Of a stretch of 11,283 bases of DNA, positions 1 to 6,887 are shown piece by piece. Within the stretch, counting starts at the first letter, position 1, and each line of letters opens with the position of its first letter. The stretch is from an uncultured bacterium (lineage in GTDB: Bacteria; Pseudomonadota; Gammaproteobacteria; Burkholderiales; Burkholderiaceae_D): positions 1 through 11,283 of the forward strand of contig CAIQLE010000062.1 of NCBI GenBank assembly GCA_903872555.1, given 5' to 3'. Both the position numbers and the translations under genes were made by a program. The notes under the pieces are model-generated. The model saw only the letters and a list, made by a program, of their open reading frames with translations, ran no database searches and was not told the DNA's origin.

Positions 1-1114
1 AATAGATGATTTCAATCGCGGCGATAACGAAGGTTGTAGCTACTTCGAAGTGAACCAAAAGAGTGGCATACGATGGAACACGGCCAAAGCATTTTTGCGC
101 TCCGTAAAAGGCCGGCATGGCAACTTGGATATCATGACGGGCTGTCATGTGCAGAAGCTGAGACTAGAAAAGAGCGATCAGGGCGTGGTCTGCCGTGGCG
201 TGGAGTTTGTTGGTGGCGGCCAGCAATGGTTTGCTGAGGCTGAGCATGAAACTTTGCTTTCAGCCGGTGCGATAGGTTCGCCTCAGATTCTTCAGCTGTC
301 TGGTGTTGGTCCGGCACACTTGCTGCAGCAGCTTGGCATTCCTGTGGTGTGCGATCTGGCTGGTGTGGGCGAAAATCTGCAAGACCATTTGCAGCTGCGC
401 ATGGCGTTCAAAGTGCGCGGCGCAAAAACGCTTAACACTATGGCCAATAGCTGGTGGGGCAAGATGCAGATAGGTCTGCAATACGCGCTTAACCGTAGCG
501 GCCCTATGTCGATGGCACCCTCACAGCTGGGAGCATTTGCAAAGTCCGATGCATCTCAGGCCAGTGCGAATATTCAGTATCACGTTCAGCCACTCTCGCT
601 GAACAAGTTCGGCGAACCTTTGCATCCGTTTCCAGCTTTCACCGCCAGCGTTTGTAACCTGCGGCCGACGTCGCGCGGCTATGTTCGTATCGCTTCGGCT
701 GATGCCAGTGTAGCTCCTAAGATATCGCCGAATTACCTCAGCACAGAAGTGGATAGAAAAGTTGCCGCTGACTCTATTCGCCTGACCCGGCGCATTGTTG
801 AGGCGCCGGCACTACAACGCTATGCACCCGAAGAGTTTTTACCTGGTCTGTCGTTTAACTCGGACCAGGAGCTGGCTCATGCCGCAGGCAATATAGGTAC
901 GACGATTTTCCATCCCGTTGCTACTTGTAAGATGGGTAGGGCGGATGATGCGATGGCTGTGCTTGATTCAGAGTTGCGCGTGCGCGGGGTCAGCGGGCTG
1001 CGCGTGGTTGATGGCTCGGTAATGCCCACGATTACCTCGGGCAATCCGAATTCTCCCATCATCATGATTGCTGACAAGGCTGCCCAAATGATCCGGAATA
1101 ATCGACCCAAATAA
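1..1114 (+). CDS. GMC-family FAD-dependent oxidoreductase, 5'-truncated by window edge
   Basis: The reading frame is open from the first complete codon at position 2, so the gene begins upstream; a GTG at 50 is internal. About 370 C-terminal residues are visible. Full GMC enzymes usually have about 530-560, so the N-terminal FAD-binding GxGxxG region is missing. The second GMC signature, SAGAIGSPQILQLSGVGP, lies at 260-313. The C-terminal catalytic pair is visible as the His of HPVATCKMG (codon 911-913) and the second Asn of GNPNSP (codon 1049-1051). The protein ends in a typical IMIADKAAQMI helix. Family members oxidise alcohols, choline or related substrates with FAD; choline dehydrogenase (BetA-like) and alkanol dehydrogenase (AlkJ-like) are the nearest types I recall. 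The substrate cannot be assigned from this fragment. No partner gene such as an aldehyde dehydrogenase follows. Confidence 0.93.
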   Translation, partial: IDDFNRGDNEGCSYFEVNQKSGIRWNTAKAFLRSVKGRHGNLDIMTGCHVQKLRLEKSDQGVVCRGVEFVGGGQQWFAEAEHETLLSAGAIGSPQILQLSGVGPAHLLQQLGIPVVCDLAGVGENLQDHLQLRMAFKVRGAKTLNTMANSWWGKMQIGLQYALNRSGPMSMAPSQLGAFAKSDASQASANIQYHVQPLSLNKFGEPLHPFPAFTASVCNLRPTSRGYVRIASADASVAPKISPNYLSTEVDRKVAADSIRLTRRIVEAPALQRYAPEEFLPGLSFNSDQELAHAAGNIGTTIFHPVATCKMGRADDAMAVLDSELRVRGVSGLRVVDGSVMPTITSGNPNSPIIMIADKAAQMIRNNRPK

Positions 1115-1141
1115 TTATTGCGAGTTGCTTACTGCCCCCAT

Positions 1142-1159
1142 GCCTTTATAAACAAAGGC
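1142..1159 (+). other. Small stem-loop after the GMC gene, weak terminator candidate
   Basis: GCCTTT (1142-1147) and AAAGGC (1154-1159) form a perfect 6-bp stem with a 6-nt loop, 27 nt after the GMC stop codon. No T-tract follows on either strand, so a canonical Rho-independent terminator is not supported. The rest of the 1115-1343 gap shows no convincing promoter or RNA gene. Confidence 0.25.
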
Positions 1160-1343
1160 CAAACGCGATAGTGTTCACTAACATCCGTGAGCTGGTCTGT
1201 TTGGGTTTCACTTCAAATTACTTTTGATTTGCAATCTGGGCTGCAACTAAGTCCGCAGTTATGGTGATGATTATGGCTGCGCTTAAAGCGATAACTAGCT
1301 CTACAGCAACGGCGATAAAGAAAGCTATCGGGATGCCTGGCTG

Positions 1344-2114
1344 ATGGAAATTCTGCTGCATGATTACCTGATGCTTGCTGTGGCTGCGCTGCTGGCTGGC
1401 CTGATCGATGCCGCTGTCGGTGGCGGCGGCTTGGTGCAAGTGCCAGCCTTATTCAGTGCCTTTCCTCTGGCTATGCCTGCCACCTTGTTTGGTACCAATA
1501 AACTCGCCTCAATCTGGGGTACGGCTTTTGCGGCCCGCAGTTTTGCACGACGCATACCCATGGATTGGAGTCTTGCTGTTCCTGCCTCTTTGGCCGCACT
1601 AGTTTTTTCTTTGCTTGGCACTTCGACACTCACGCAGGTGCCGGTTGATTATTTGCGCAAGGCTTTGCCCTTTGTCCTTCTTTTGCTGGTTGTCTATGTC
1701 GCCCGCCAAAAGGACTTTGGTCAGCGAGGAGAAGAGCGATTTCATGGCCCCCTCAAAACGCGCATGGCCTTGCTTGTCGGCGCTGGCGTAGGATTTTATG
1801 ATGGCTTTTTCGGGCCTGGCACGGGGAGCTTCCTCATCTTCCTGTTTGTGCGCGTATTCGGCCAGGACTTCCTTGCAGCTGCAGCCGTATCGAAGGTGGT
1901 GAATGTCGCTTGCAATTTATCTGCGCTAGCCTTGTTTGCCTGGGCTGGCCATGTACTTTGGCCTTTGGGTTTATTAATGGCGGCCTGTAATGTGCTCGGC
2001 TCAATTGTCGGGACGCGCCTCGCTGTTCGCGGCGGCGCCAGATATGTGCGGCTTTTGTTCTTGCTGGTAGTTGGGCTGTTGATCATGAAGACTGCAGCGG
2101 ATGCCTTTTTTTGA
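1344..2114 (+). CDS. TauE/SafE (TSUP) family membrane transporter, YfcA-like
   Basis: This is a 256-residue polytopic inner-membrane protein, a usual length for the sulfite exporter TauE/SafE family (formerly DUF81). The family's two half-repeats are visible. The first has DAAVGGGGL (residues 22-30) followed by GTNK (50-53). The second has GFYDGFFGPGTGSF (150-163) followed by SKVVN (183-187) and NVLGSIVG. Hydrophobic segments cover most of the length, with a charged loop around residues 121-140. Characterised relatives move small sulfur or carbon anions such as sulfite, sulfoacetate and other organosulfonates; the substrate here is unknown. The ATG at 1344 has no clear Shine-Dalgarno and overlaps a preceding TGA (TGATG). 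The Met at residue 10 is a possible alternative start, but it would clip the first membrane segment. The neighbours suggest no pathway. Confidence 0.9.
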   Translation: MEILLHDYLMLAVAALLAGLIDAAVGGGGLVQVPALFSAFPLAMPATLFGTNKLASIWGTAFAARSFARRIPMDWSLAVPASLAALVFSLLGTSTLTQVPVDYLRKALPFVLLLLVVYVARQKDFGQRGEERFHGPLKTRMALLVGAGVGFYDGFFGPGTGSFLIFLFVRVFGQDFLAAAAVSKVVNVACNLSALALFAWAGHVLWPLGLLMAACNVLGSIVGTRLAVRGGARYVRLLFLLVVGLLIMKTAADAFF

Positions 2115-2136
2115 ATGGCCTGACCTGACTCTTCAT

Positions 2137-2152
2137 TGTTCCACGTGAAACA
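2137..2152 (+). promoter_or_regulatory. parS: parS site 1 (ParB-binding centromere)
   Basis: TGTTCCACGTGAAACA matches the chromosomal parS consensus TGTTNCACGTGAAACA at all 16 positions, as known from Bacillus subtilis and conserved across bacteria. ParB, encoded about 3.7 kb downstream, is expected to bind here, load as a CTP-dependent clamp and spread. The site lies in the 135-nt gap between the TSUP gene and mnmG. Confidence 0.93.
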
Positions 2153-2174
2153 CTGAAAATCATGGTGTCTGTGT

Positions 2175-2190
2175 TGTTTCACGTGGAACC
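2175..2190 (-). promoter_or_regulatory. parS: parS site 2, inverted relative to site 1
   Basis: TGTTTCACGTGGAACC on the + strand reads GGTTCCACGTGAAACA on the - strand, which is the parS consensus with one mismatch at an outer base. Its 15 bases 2175-2189 are the exact reverse complement of 2138-2152 in site 1. The two sites are separated by 22 nt, with centres 38 bp apart. This copy abuts or overlaps where the -35 element of the mnmG promoter should sit. Confidence 0.88.
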
Positions 2191-2213
2191 TTGGGGTCAA
2201 ATGCCCTTATAAT
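2185..2213 (+). promoter_or_regulatory. Probable sigma-70 promoter of mnmG-rsmG-parAB
   Basis: A perfect -10 hexamer TATAAT lies at 2208-2213, about 37 nt before the mnmG ATG, implying transcription from near 2220. The -35 position for a 16-18 nt spacer falls at about 2184-2191, inside the end of parS site 2, and matches TTGACA poorly. TTGGGG at 2191-2196 is too close. The 11 bases 2204-2214 (CCCTTATAATC) recur exactly at the atp promoter. A weak -35 overlapping parS suggests ParB could repress or modulate this promoter; that is inference. Confidence 0.65.
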
Positions 2214-2249
2214 CCAGCCTCTGCTTTGCCTCTGGTCTGCTGCATTCCC

Positions 2250-4178
2250 ATGGATTACCCCACCGAATTTGATGTCATTGTTGTTGGCGGCGGTCACGCC
2301 GGTACTGAGGCCGCCTTGGCCGCGGCGCGCACGGGACAAAAGACCCTGCTGCTGACGCATAACATTGAGACTCTGGGCCAGATGTCTTGCAATCCCTCGA
2401 TTGGCGGCATAGGCAAGGGCCATTTGGTTCGCGAGGTCGATGCCATGGGTGGTGCAATGGCTATAGCTACCGATGAGGCGGGCATACAGTTTCGTATCTT
2501 AAATTCTTCTAAGGGTCCGGCCGTGCGCGCTACGCGTGCTCAGGCGGACCGTCTTCTTTACAAGCAAGCTATTCGATCAAGGCTGGAAAATCAGCCAAAT
2601 CTCTGGCTTTTCCAGCAGGCGGTGGATGATTTGATGGTTGAGGGTGAGCGTGTAGTGGGCGCCGTGACTCAGGTGGGCATACGTTTTCGCTCCCGTGCGG
2701 TGGTGTTGACCGCCGGAACCTTCCTTGACGGCAAGATTCACGTGGGATTGAATAATTATTCGGCGGGCAGGGCGGGGGATCCGCCGGCCATTTCTTTGTC
2801 GGCGCGCCTGAAAGAGCTGAAGTTACCGCAGGGGCGCCTGAAAACCGGTACGCCGCCACGCATAGACGGACGCAGCATCGATTTTTCAGTGTTGGCTGAG
2901 CAGCCGGGCGACAGCAATCCTGTGCCCGTGTTTTCTGTCATGGGGTCGGCGGCCATGCATCCCCGGCAAGTGCCATGCTGGATCACCCACACCAATACGC
3001 AGACGCATGATCTGATCCGTGGCGCACTTGATCGCAGCCCCATGTTTACCGGCGTTATCGAGGGAGTGGGGCCGCGTTATTGCCCCTCTATTGAAGACAA
3101 AATTCATCGTTTTGCCGACAAGGATACGCATCAGATTTACCTTGAGCCCGAGGGCCTGGCCACCCACGAGTTTTACCCCAACGGTATCTCGACCAGCTTG
3201 CCTTTTGATGTGCAGCTGGCGCTGGTTCGCTCCATGCGCGGACTCGAAAATGCCCACATCCTGCGGCCGGGCTATGCGATTGAATATGATTATTTTGACC
3301 CGCGCGGCCTCAAGGCTTCGCTGGAAACCAAGGCCATTCAGGGCTTGTTTTTCGCTGGTCAGATCAATGGCACCACGGGCTATGAAGAGGCCGCCGCCCA
3401 GGGCATGCTGGCCGGACTGAATGCGGCACTTCAGACCAAGGGGCGCGAAGCGTGGACCCCGGGTCGCGACGAAGCCTACCTCGGCGTGTTGGTGGATGAT
3501 CTGGTGACTCAGGGCGTGCAAGAGCCTTATCGCATGTTTACCAGTCGCGCCGAGTATCGGCTCAGTTTGCGTGAAGATAATGCGGATTTGCGCCTGACCG
3601 AGCTGGGTCGTCAATTGGGTTGTGTGGGCGATGTGCAGTGGGCTGCTTTTGAGCGGCGTCGGGAAGCCATAGCCAAGGAGCTTGAGCGCCTCAGATCGAC
3701 CTGGGTCAGCCCGCGCATCATTGCCCAAGCGGAGGCTGAGCGCGTTCTAGGCAAAGGCATAGAGCGAGAGTATGCACTCACAGACTTACTGCGCCGCCCG
3801 AATGTTACGTATGCTGGACTGATGAGCTTGCAAGCGAATGATGGACGCCGTTTCGACAATCCCGAGCTTGATCCCACAGTGGCTGAGCAGGTAGAAATAC
3901 AGATTAAATATTCGGGCTATATCGACCGACAGGCCAAGGAAGTCGAGCGCCATGAGCATTTTGAGAATCTGAAGCTTCCGGCGGATTTGGATTACATGAG
4001 CGTGCATGCCTTATCGATAGAAGTCAGACAAAAGCTGACCAAGCACAAGCCAGAAACACTGGGTCAGGCATCGCGCATTGCGGGTGTGACGCCGGCGGCG
4101 ATTTCCCTGTTGCTGGTTCATCTGAAGAAGGGCGGCTTCAAGCATTTTGCTGCAAGCAGTGAAGAGGGCGCAGCCTGA
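2250..4178 (+). CDS. mnmG: MnmG (GidA), tRNA uridine-5-carboxymethylaminomethyl modification enzyme, FAD subunit
   Basis: With MnmE, MnmG installs the cmnm5 or nm5 group on wobble U34 of several tRNAs, using FAD and methylene-tetrahydrofolate in the cytoplasm. The protein has 642 residues from the ATG at 2250; E. coli MnmG has 629. An in-frame TTG at 2226 would add eight unconserved residues and is rejected, because homologues start just before DVIVVGGG. The dinucleotide-binding GGGHAG lies at residues 13-18. The two functional cysteines are present: Cys47 in CNPSIGG and Cys278 in RYCPSIED. Other hallmarks are [21 protein letters not shown] and FTSRAEYRL. The C-terminal helical domain, which contacts MnmE and tRNA, has the [10 protein letters not shown] motif. 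No Shine-Dalgarno is evident in the short leader. rsmG follows with no gap. mnmE itself is not in the window. Confidence 0.98.
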   Translation: MDYPTEFDVIVVGGGHAGTEAALAAARTGQKTLLLTHNIETLGQMSCNPSIGGIGKGHLVREVDAMGGAMAIATDEAGIQFRILNSSKGPAVRATRAQADRLLYKQAIRSRLENQPNLWLFQQAVDDLMVEGERVVGAVTQVGIRFRSRAVVLTAGTFLDGKIHVGLNNYSAGRAGDPPAISLSARLKELKLPQGRLKTGTPPRIDGRSIDFSVLAEQPGDSNPVPVFSVMGSAAMHPRQVPCWITHTNTQTHDLIRGALDRSPMFTGVIEGVGPRYCPSIEDKIHRFADKDTHQIYLEPEGLATHEFYPNGISTSLPFDVQLALVRSMRGLENAHILRPGYAIEYDYFDPRGLKASLETKAIQGLFFAGQINGTTGYEEAAAQGMLAGLNAALQTKGREAWTPGRDEAYLGVLVDDLVTQGVQEPYRMFTSRAEYRLSLREDNADLRLTELGRQLGCVGDVQWAAFERRREAIAKELERLRSTWVSPRIIAQAEAERVLGKGIEREYALTDLLRRPNVTYAGLMSLQANDGRRFDNPELDPTVAEQVEIQIKYSGYIDRQAKEVERHEHFENLKLPADLDYMSVHALSIEVRQKLTKHKPETLGQASRIAGVTPAAISLLLVHLKKGGFKHFAASSEEGAA

Positions 4179-4844
4179 ATGTCGATTTTTGAGAGAGCTC
4201 CGCTGCTTGAAGCCTTGAAAGCTGGCGCGGATCAGTTGCAGCTGTCGCTGCCGGATGAGTCGCTGGAAAAATTACTCGATTATCTGGCGCTGCTGCAAAA
4301 GTGGAATGGCGTTTATAACCTGACAGCCGTGCGTGACCCGAAGCAGATGCTGACGCAGCATGTGCTGGATTGCATGGCGGCGCTGCCGGCATTTACCCAT
4401 GCCAGGCGCGTACTCGATGTGGGCTCGGGCGGAGGCCTGCCGGGTGTTGTGTTAGCGATCTGGGCCTTGCATGCCGCGCCAGAAATGCGTATCGACATGA
4501 TAGACACGGTGCACAAGAAAACCGCTTTTCTGACACAGGCCAAAGCAGAGTTGGGTTTGACGAATGTGAAGGTGCACACGGGCCGGGTAGAGCAATTTCA
4601 GTCACCTGAAAAATACGATGTGATCACTTCACGGGCCTTTGCTGAGCTGGGAGACTTCATCCAATGGTCAGGGCATTTATTGGCAGACCCGGGTGAAATG
4701 ATTGCACTCAAGGGTCAGGCCCGGACTATGGAAAAAGAAACGATGCCTGAGGGCTGGTGCATAAAAAAAATAGACGCATTGACGGTGCCGGGAATGGAAG
4801 CAGAGCGGCATCTTGTGCATATAGAAAAAATTAGAAAAAACTAA
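4179..4844 (+). CDS. rsmG: RsmG (GidB), 16S rRNA guanine-527 N7-methyltransferase
   Basis: RsmG uses SAM to make m7G527 in 16S rRNA; its loss in other bacteria gives low-level streptomycin resistance. The protein has 221 residues, typical for the family. The SAM-binding loop LDVGSGGGLPG sits at residues 79-89. It is preceded by the family segment YNLTAVRDPKQMLTQH (46-61), and the RAFA motif lies at 152-155. The ATG directly abuts the mnmG TGA (TGAATG), so translational coupling is likely; a GAGGG purine block inside the mnmG end could serve as Shine-Dalgarno. The 3' end is A-rich, with an A8 run at 4763-4770 encoding part of I-K-K-I. It lies within the mnmG-rsmG-parA-parB series, with 46 nt before parA. 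Confidence 0.97.
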   Translation: MSIFERAPLLEALKAGADQLQLSLPDESLEKLLDYLALLQKWNGVYNLTAVRDPKQMLTQHVLDCMAALPAFTHARRVLDVGSGGGLPGVVLAIWALHAAPEMRIDMIDTVHKKTAFLTQAKAELGLTNVKVHTGRVEQFQSPEKYDVITSRAFAELGDFIQWSGHLLADPGEMIALKGQARTMEKETMPEGWCIKKIDALTVPGMEAERHLVHIEKIRKN

Positions 4845-4890
4845 GCGGGCAGCAGTTTTCACATTTCTGAATCAGGAACAGAAAGACACC

Positions 4891-5661
4891 ATGGCTAAAA
4901 TTTTTTGCATTGCTAACCAAAAAGGCGGCGTCGGCAAGACGACCACGGCCGTCAATCTGGCGGCTGGTTTAGCCAATCTTAAGCAAAGAGTTTTGCTAAT
5001 CGATCTCGACCCACAAGGTAATGCAACCATGGGTGCGGGCATCAACAAGGCGGAACTTGAGAGTTCGGTATATCAGGTACTGCTAGGAATGGGCGATGTG
5101 AAGGCAGCAACGATCACCTCAGAAACAGGCCATTTTGATGTGCTGCCATCGAATCGCGATCTGGCCGGTGCAGAAGTAGAAATGGTCGAACTGGAACAGC
5201 GTGAGATGCGCCTCAAGCAGGCACTGGTGAGCGTCATAGACAACTATGATTTCATCCTGATAGATTGCCCGCCGGCGCTGTCTATGCTGACCCTGAACGG
5301 CCTGTGCGCTGCGCACGGGGTGATCATTCCCATGCAGTGTGAGTACTACGCACTAGAAGGTTTATCAGACTTGGTAAACACCATCAAAATTGTGCATGCA
5401 AAGATGAATCCGGAGCTGAAAGTGATCGGACTGTTGCGCGTGATGTTTGACCCGCGCATGATGCTGTCGCAGCAGGTTTCATCGCAACTGGAAAAGCATT
5501 TTGGTGACAAGGTATTCAAAACAATTATTCCGCGCAATGTGCGTCTGGCTGAAGCCCCATCGTATGGCATACCCGGCGTGATCTTTGATCCGGCAGCTAA
5601 GGGCGCACAAGCTTATGTCGAATTTGGTAAAGAACTGCTGGCCCGCATCGTAAAAACTTAA
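4891..5661 (+). CDS. parA: ParA (Soj) chromosome-partitioning ATPase
   Basis: ParA is a nucleoid-binding ATPase that moves ParB-parS complexes during origin segregation. The 256-residue protein has the deviant Walker A motif KGGVGKTT (residues 11-18, with signature Lys11 and Lys16). The A' region is LLIDLDPQGN with Asp38 and Asp40, and the Walker B strand is FILIDCPPAL with Asp125. Arg189 (MFDPR) and Arg218 (RNVRLAEAPSYG) fall where the DNA-binding arginines of B. subtilis Soj lie. There is no N-terminal helix-turn-helix extension, so this is the short chromosomal type rather than the autoregulatory plasmid type Ia. A purine-rich stretch (GGAACAGAAAGA) precedes the ATG. parB follows after an unusually long 142-nt spacer. 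Confidence 0.97.
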   Translation: MAKIFCIANQKGGVGKTTTAVNLAAGLANLKQRVLLIDLDPQGNATMGAGINKAELESSVYQVLLGMGDVKAATITSETGHFDVLPSNRDLAGAEVEMVELEQREMRLKQALVSVIDNYDFILIDCPPALSMLTLNGLCAAHGVIIPMQCEYYALEGLSDLVNTIKIVHAKMNPELKVIGLLRVMFDPRMMLSQQVSSQLEKHFGDKVFKTIIPRNVRLAEAPSYGIPGVIFDPAAKGAQAYVEFGKELLARIVKT

Positions 5662-5803
5662 TGCGTGAATGACGCGGCAATCAAAACGCAGCAAAGCAGT
5701 AACGCAGTAACGGAATACATGAGGCGTAATACGTAGCGACATAAAGATTGAAAGTCGCAACAAACAAAGACGCATCGACTTAACGAATTGAAAGTAAGAG
5801 CAC
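5662..5803 (+). repeat. parA-parB intergenic spacer with short repeats
   Basis: This A-rich 142-nt spacer contains two tandem copies of GCAGTAAC (5696-5703 and 5704-5711). ATTGAAAGT appears twice, 40 bp apart (5747-5755 and 5787-5795). A short inverted repeat GCGAC/GTCGC (5736-5740 and 5754-5758) and a small GCGT/ACGC hairpin just after the parA stop (5663-5675) are also present. No credible small protein or promoter is visible. A TAA at 5795-5797, in frame with parB, prevents the parB reading frame from extending upstream. Confidence 0.45.
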
Positions 5804-6694
5804 ATGGTTACGAAAAAACCCAAAGGCCTGGGCCGGGGACTGGAAGCACTGTTGGGCGGTTCATCTGATTTCACGCCCGAGGCTACAGCTGCAAGCAATG
5901 CGTCGGCTACGATGCCGGTAACAGCGCTTCAGGCGGGTAAGTATCAACCGCGTACGCGTATGGACGAAGGTGCCCTGAATGAACTGGCTGATTCGATACG
6001 TGCACAAGGTTTACTGCAAGCGATTCTGGTGCGACCCATTGAGCATGGCAAAAGTGGCGTGACTCACGAAATCATTGCGGGCGAGCGCAGGTTCCGCGCT
6101 GCGCAACTGGCAGGGCTAACCGATGTGCCGGTACTGGTGCGCGAGGTCGATGACAAGGGTGCCGCCGCCATGGCCCTGATTGAGAACATGCAGCGCGAAG
6201 ATCTCAATCCTTTGGAAGAGGCGCAAGGCATACAAAGACTGATAGAAGAATTTAGCTTCACCCATGAACAAGCGGCGGGCTCGGTCGGTCGCTCACGCAG
6301 CGCGGTATCAAATTTATTGCGACTCCTGAATTTGGCCAAGCCTGTGCAAGCCATGCTGATGGCAGGTGATATCGACATGGGACATGCGCGCGCTTTGCTG
6401 GCAGTGGATTCGGCAACGCAGATTACGCTCGCCAATCAGATCATTGCCAAACGACTGTCCGTGCGCGAAACCGAAAAGCTGGTGGTGCGCAGTACCACCG
6501 GGCAGGATCAGCCTAAATCTGGCGGGGGCAAAGCGAAGTCGCGCGACATCAAGATGCTGGAAGAAGAACTTTCAGATGCACTTGCCACTTCGGTAAGTAT
6601 CAAGCTCGGTGCACGCAACAAGGGAGAGCTGGTGATTGCTTTTGCCGATCTTGATCAGTTAGATGGGGTGATTGCAAAGCTGAGAGCCAACTAA
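5804..6694 (+). CDS. parB: ParB (Spo0J) chromosome-partitioning protein, parS-binding CTPase clamp
   Basis: ParB binds parS, hydrolyses CTP, slides as a clamp to form the partition complex and stimulates ParA. The 296-residue protein starts with the ParA-interacting motif LGRGLEALLGG (residues 9-19). It continues with YQPR (47-50), the CTP-binding box GERRFRA (93-99) and ENMQRED (127-133). A helix-turn-helix parS reader spans roughly 152-173 (FTHEQAAGSVGRSRSAVSNLL). A Gly/Lys-rich linker (about 233-247) leads to the C-terminal dimerisation domain. The ATG at 5804 is preceded in frame by TAA at 5795-5797 and only weakly by a Shine-Dalgarno. Its expected targets, two parS sites, lie about 3.6 kb upstream at the head of the cluster. 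The atp operon begins 193 nt downstream with its own promoter. Confidence 0.97.
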   Translation: MVTKKPKGLGRGLEALLGGSSDFTPEATAASNASATMPVTALQAGKYQPRTRMDEGALNELADSIRAQGLLQAILVRPIEHGKSGVTHEIIAGERRFRAAQLAGLTDVPVLVREVDDKGAAAMALIENMQREDLNPLEEAQGIQRLIEEFSFTHEQAAGSVGRSRSAVSNLLRLLNLAKPVQAMLMAGDIDMGHARALLAVDSATQITLANQIIAKRLSVRETEKLVVRSTTGQDQPKSGGGKAKSRDIKMLEEELSDALATSVSIKLGARNKGELVIAFADLDQLDGVIAKLRAN

Positions 6695-6701
6695 GTTATT
6701 C

Positions 6702-6720
6702 GTTATTTGCAAAAAATAAC
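6702..6720 (+). other. AT-rich stem-loop after parB, weak terminator candidate
   Basis: GTTATTT (6702-6708) pairs with AAATAAC (6714-6720) around a 5-nt loop, starting 8 nt after the parB stop codon. The stem is nearly all A-T and is followed by A-rich, not T-rich, sequence. It is therefore not a convincing intrinsic terminator for the + strand. It could be a weak 3' structure, and some read-through into the atp operon is possible. Confidence 0.25.
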
Positions 6721-6762
6721 AAAATGAAAACCCTAAAACCTGCTTTTCCTACGGGCAAATAT

Positions 6763-6792
6763 TTGACGCAAGCAATGAGCCCCCCTTATAAT
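6763..6792 (+). promoter_or_regulatory. Sigma-70 promoter of the atp operon
   Basis: TTGACG (6763-6768) and TATAAT (6787-6792) are separated by 18 nt, with only one mismatch to consensus in the two hexamers. Transcription should start near 6799, giving a leader of about 90 nt before the atpI ATG. The segment 6783-6793 (CCCTTATAATC) is identical to the -10 region upstream of mnmG. Confidence 0.8.
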
Positions 6793-6822
6793 CACGCGGT
6801 TTCGCGCAATGCAATCTATTCG

Positions 6823-6855
6823 ATGACACTCATTGGACGAGTTCGGGAGTGTCGT
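6823..6855 (+). promoter_or_regulatory. Stem-loop in the atp operon leader
   Basis: GACACTC (6825-6831) pairs perfectly with GAGTGTC (6847-6853). A T-G wobble and an A-T pair extend the stem to 9 bp; the loop is 15 nt. It lies between the predicted transcription start and the atpI start codon. A short T4 run follows after a few bases, but not directly enough for a standard terminator. A role in mRNA stability or leader regulation is inference. Confidence 0.45.
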
Positions 6856-6887
6856 GCAGGTTTTCCCGGTTTAACTGAATCACTGCC

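Noticed and set aside
2137..2190. Reading the parS inverted repeat as a terminator for the TSUP gene
   Set aside because: The arms would form a 15-bp stem, but the loop is 22 nt and no T-tract follows; the exact parS match is a better explanation.
2734..2749. Third parS-like sequence (AGATTCACGTGGGATT) within mnmG
   Set aside because: It matches the consensus at only about 11 of 16 positions, and it encodes the conserved GKIHVG motif of MnmG, which explains the CACGTG core.
2886..3728. Long antisense reading frame (280 codons) inside mnmG
   Set aside because: It is opposite a strongly conserved mnmG coding region, has no recognisable domain, and is explained as a codon-bias shadow.
4763..4770. 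A8 run in rsmG as a programmed slippage site
   Set aside because: The zero frame encodes a normal-length RsmG through its C-terminus, so no frameshift is needed; the run is simply two Lys codons flanked by ATA.
5479..5898. Antisense reading frame spanning the parA end, the spacer and the parB start
   Set aside because: Most of it is complementary to conserved parA and parB codons, and the composition is not protein-like; only the spacer part is non-coding on the + strand.
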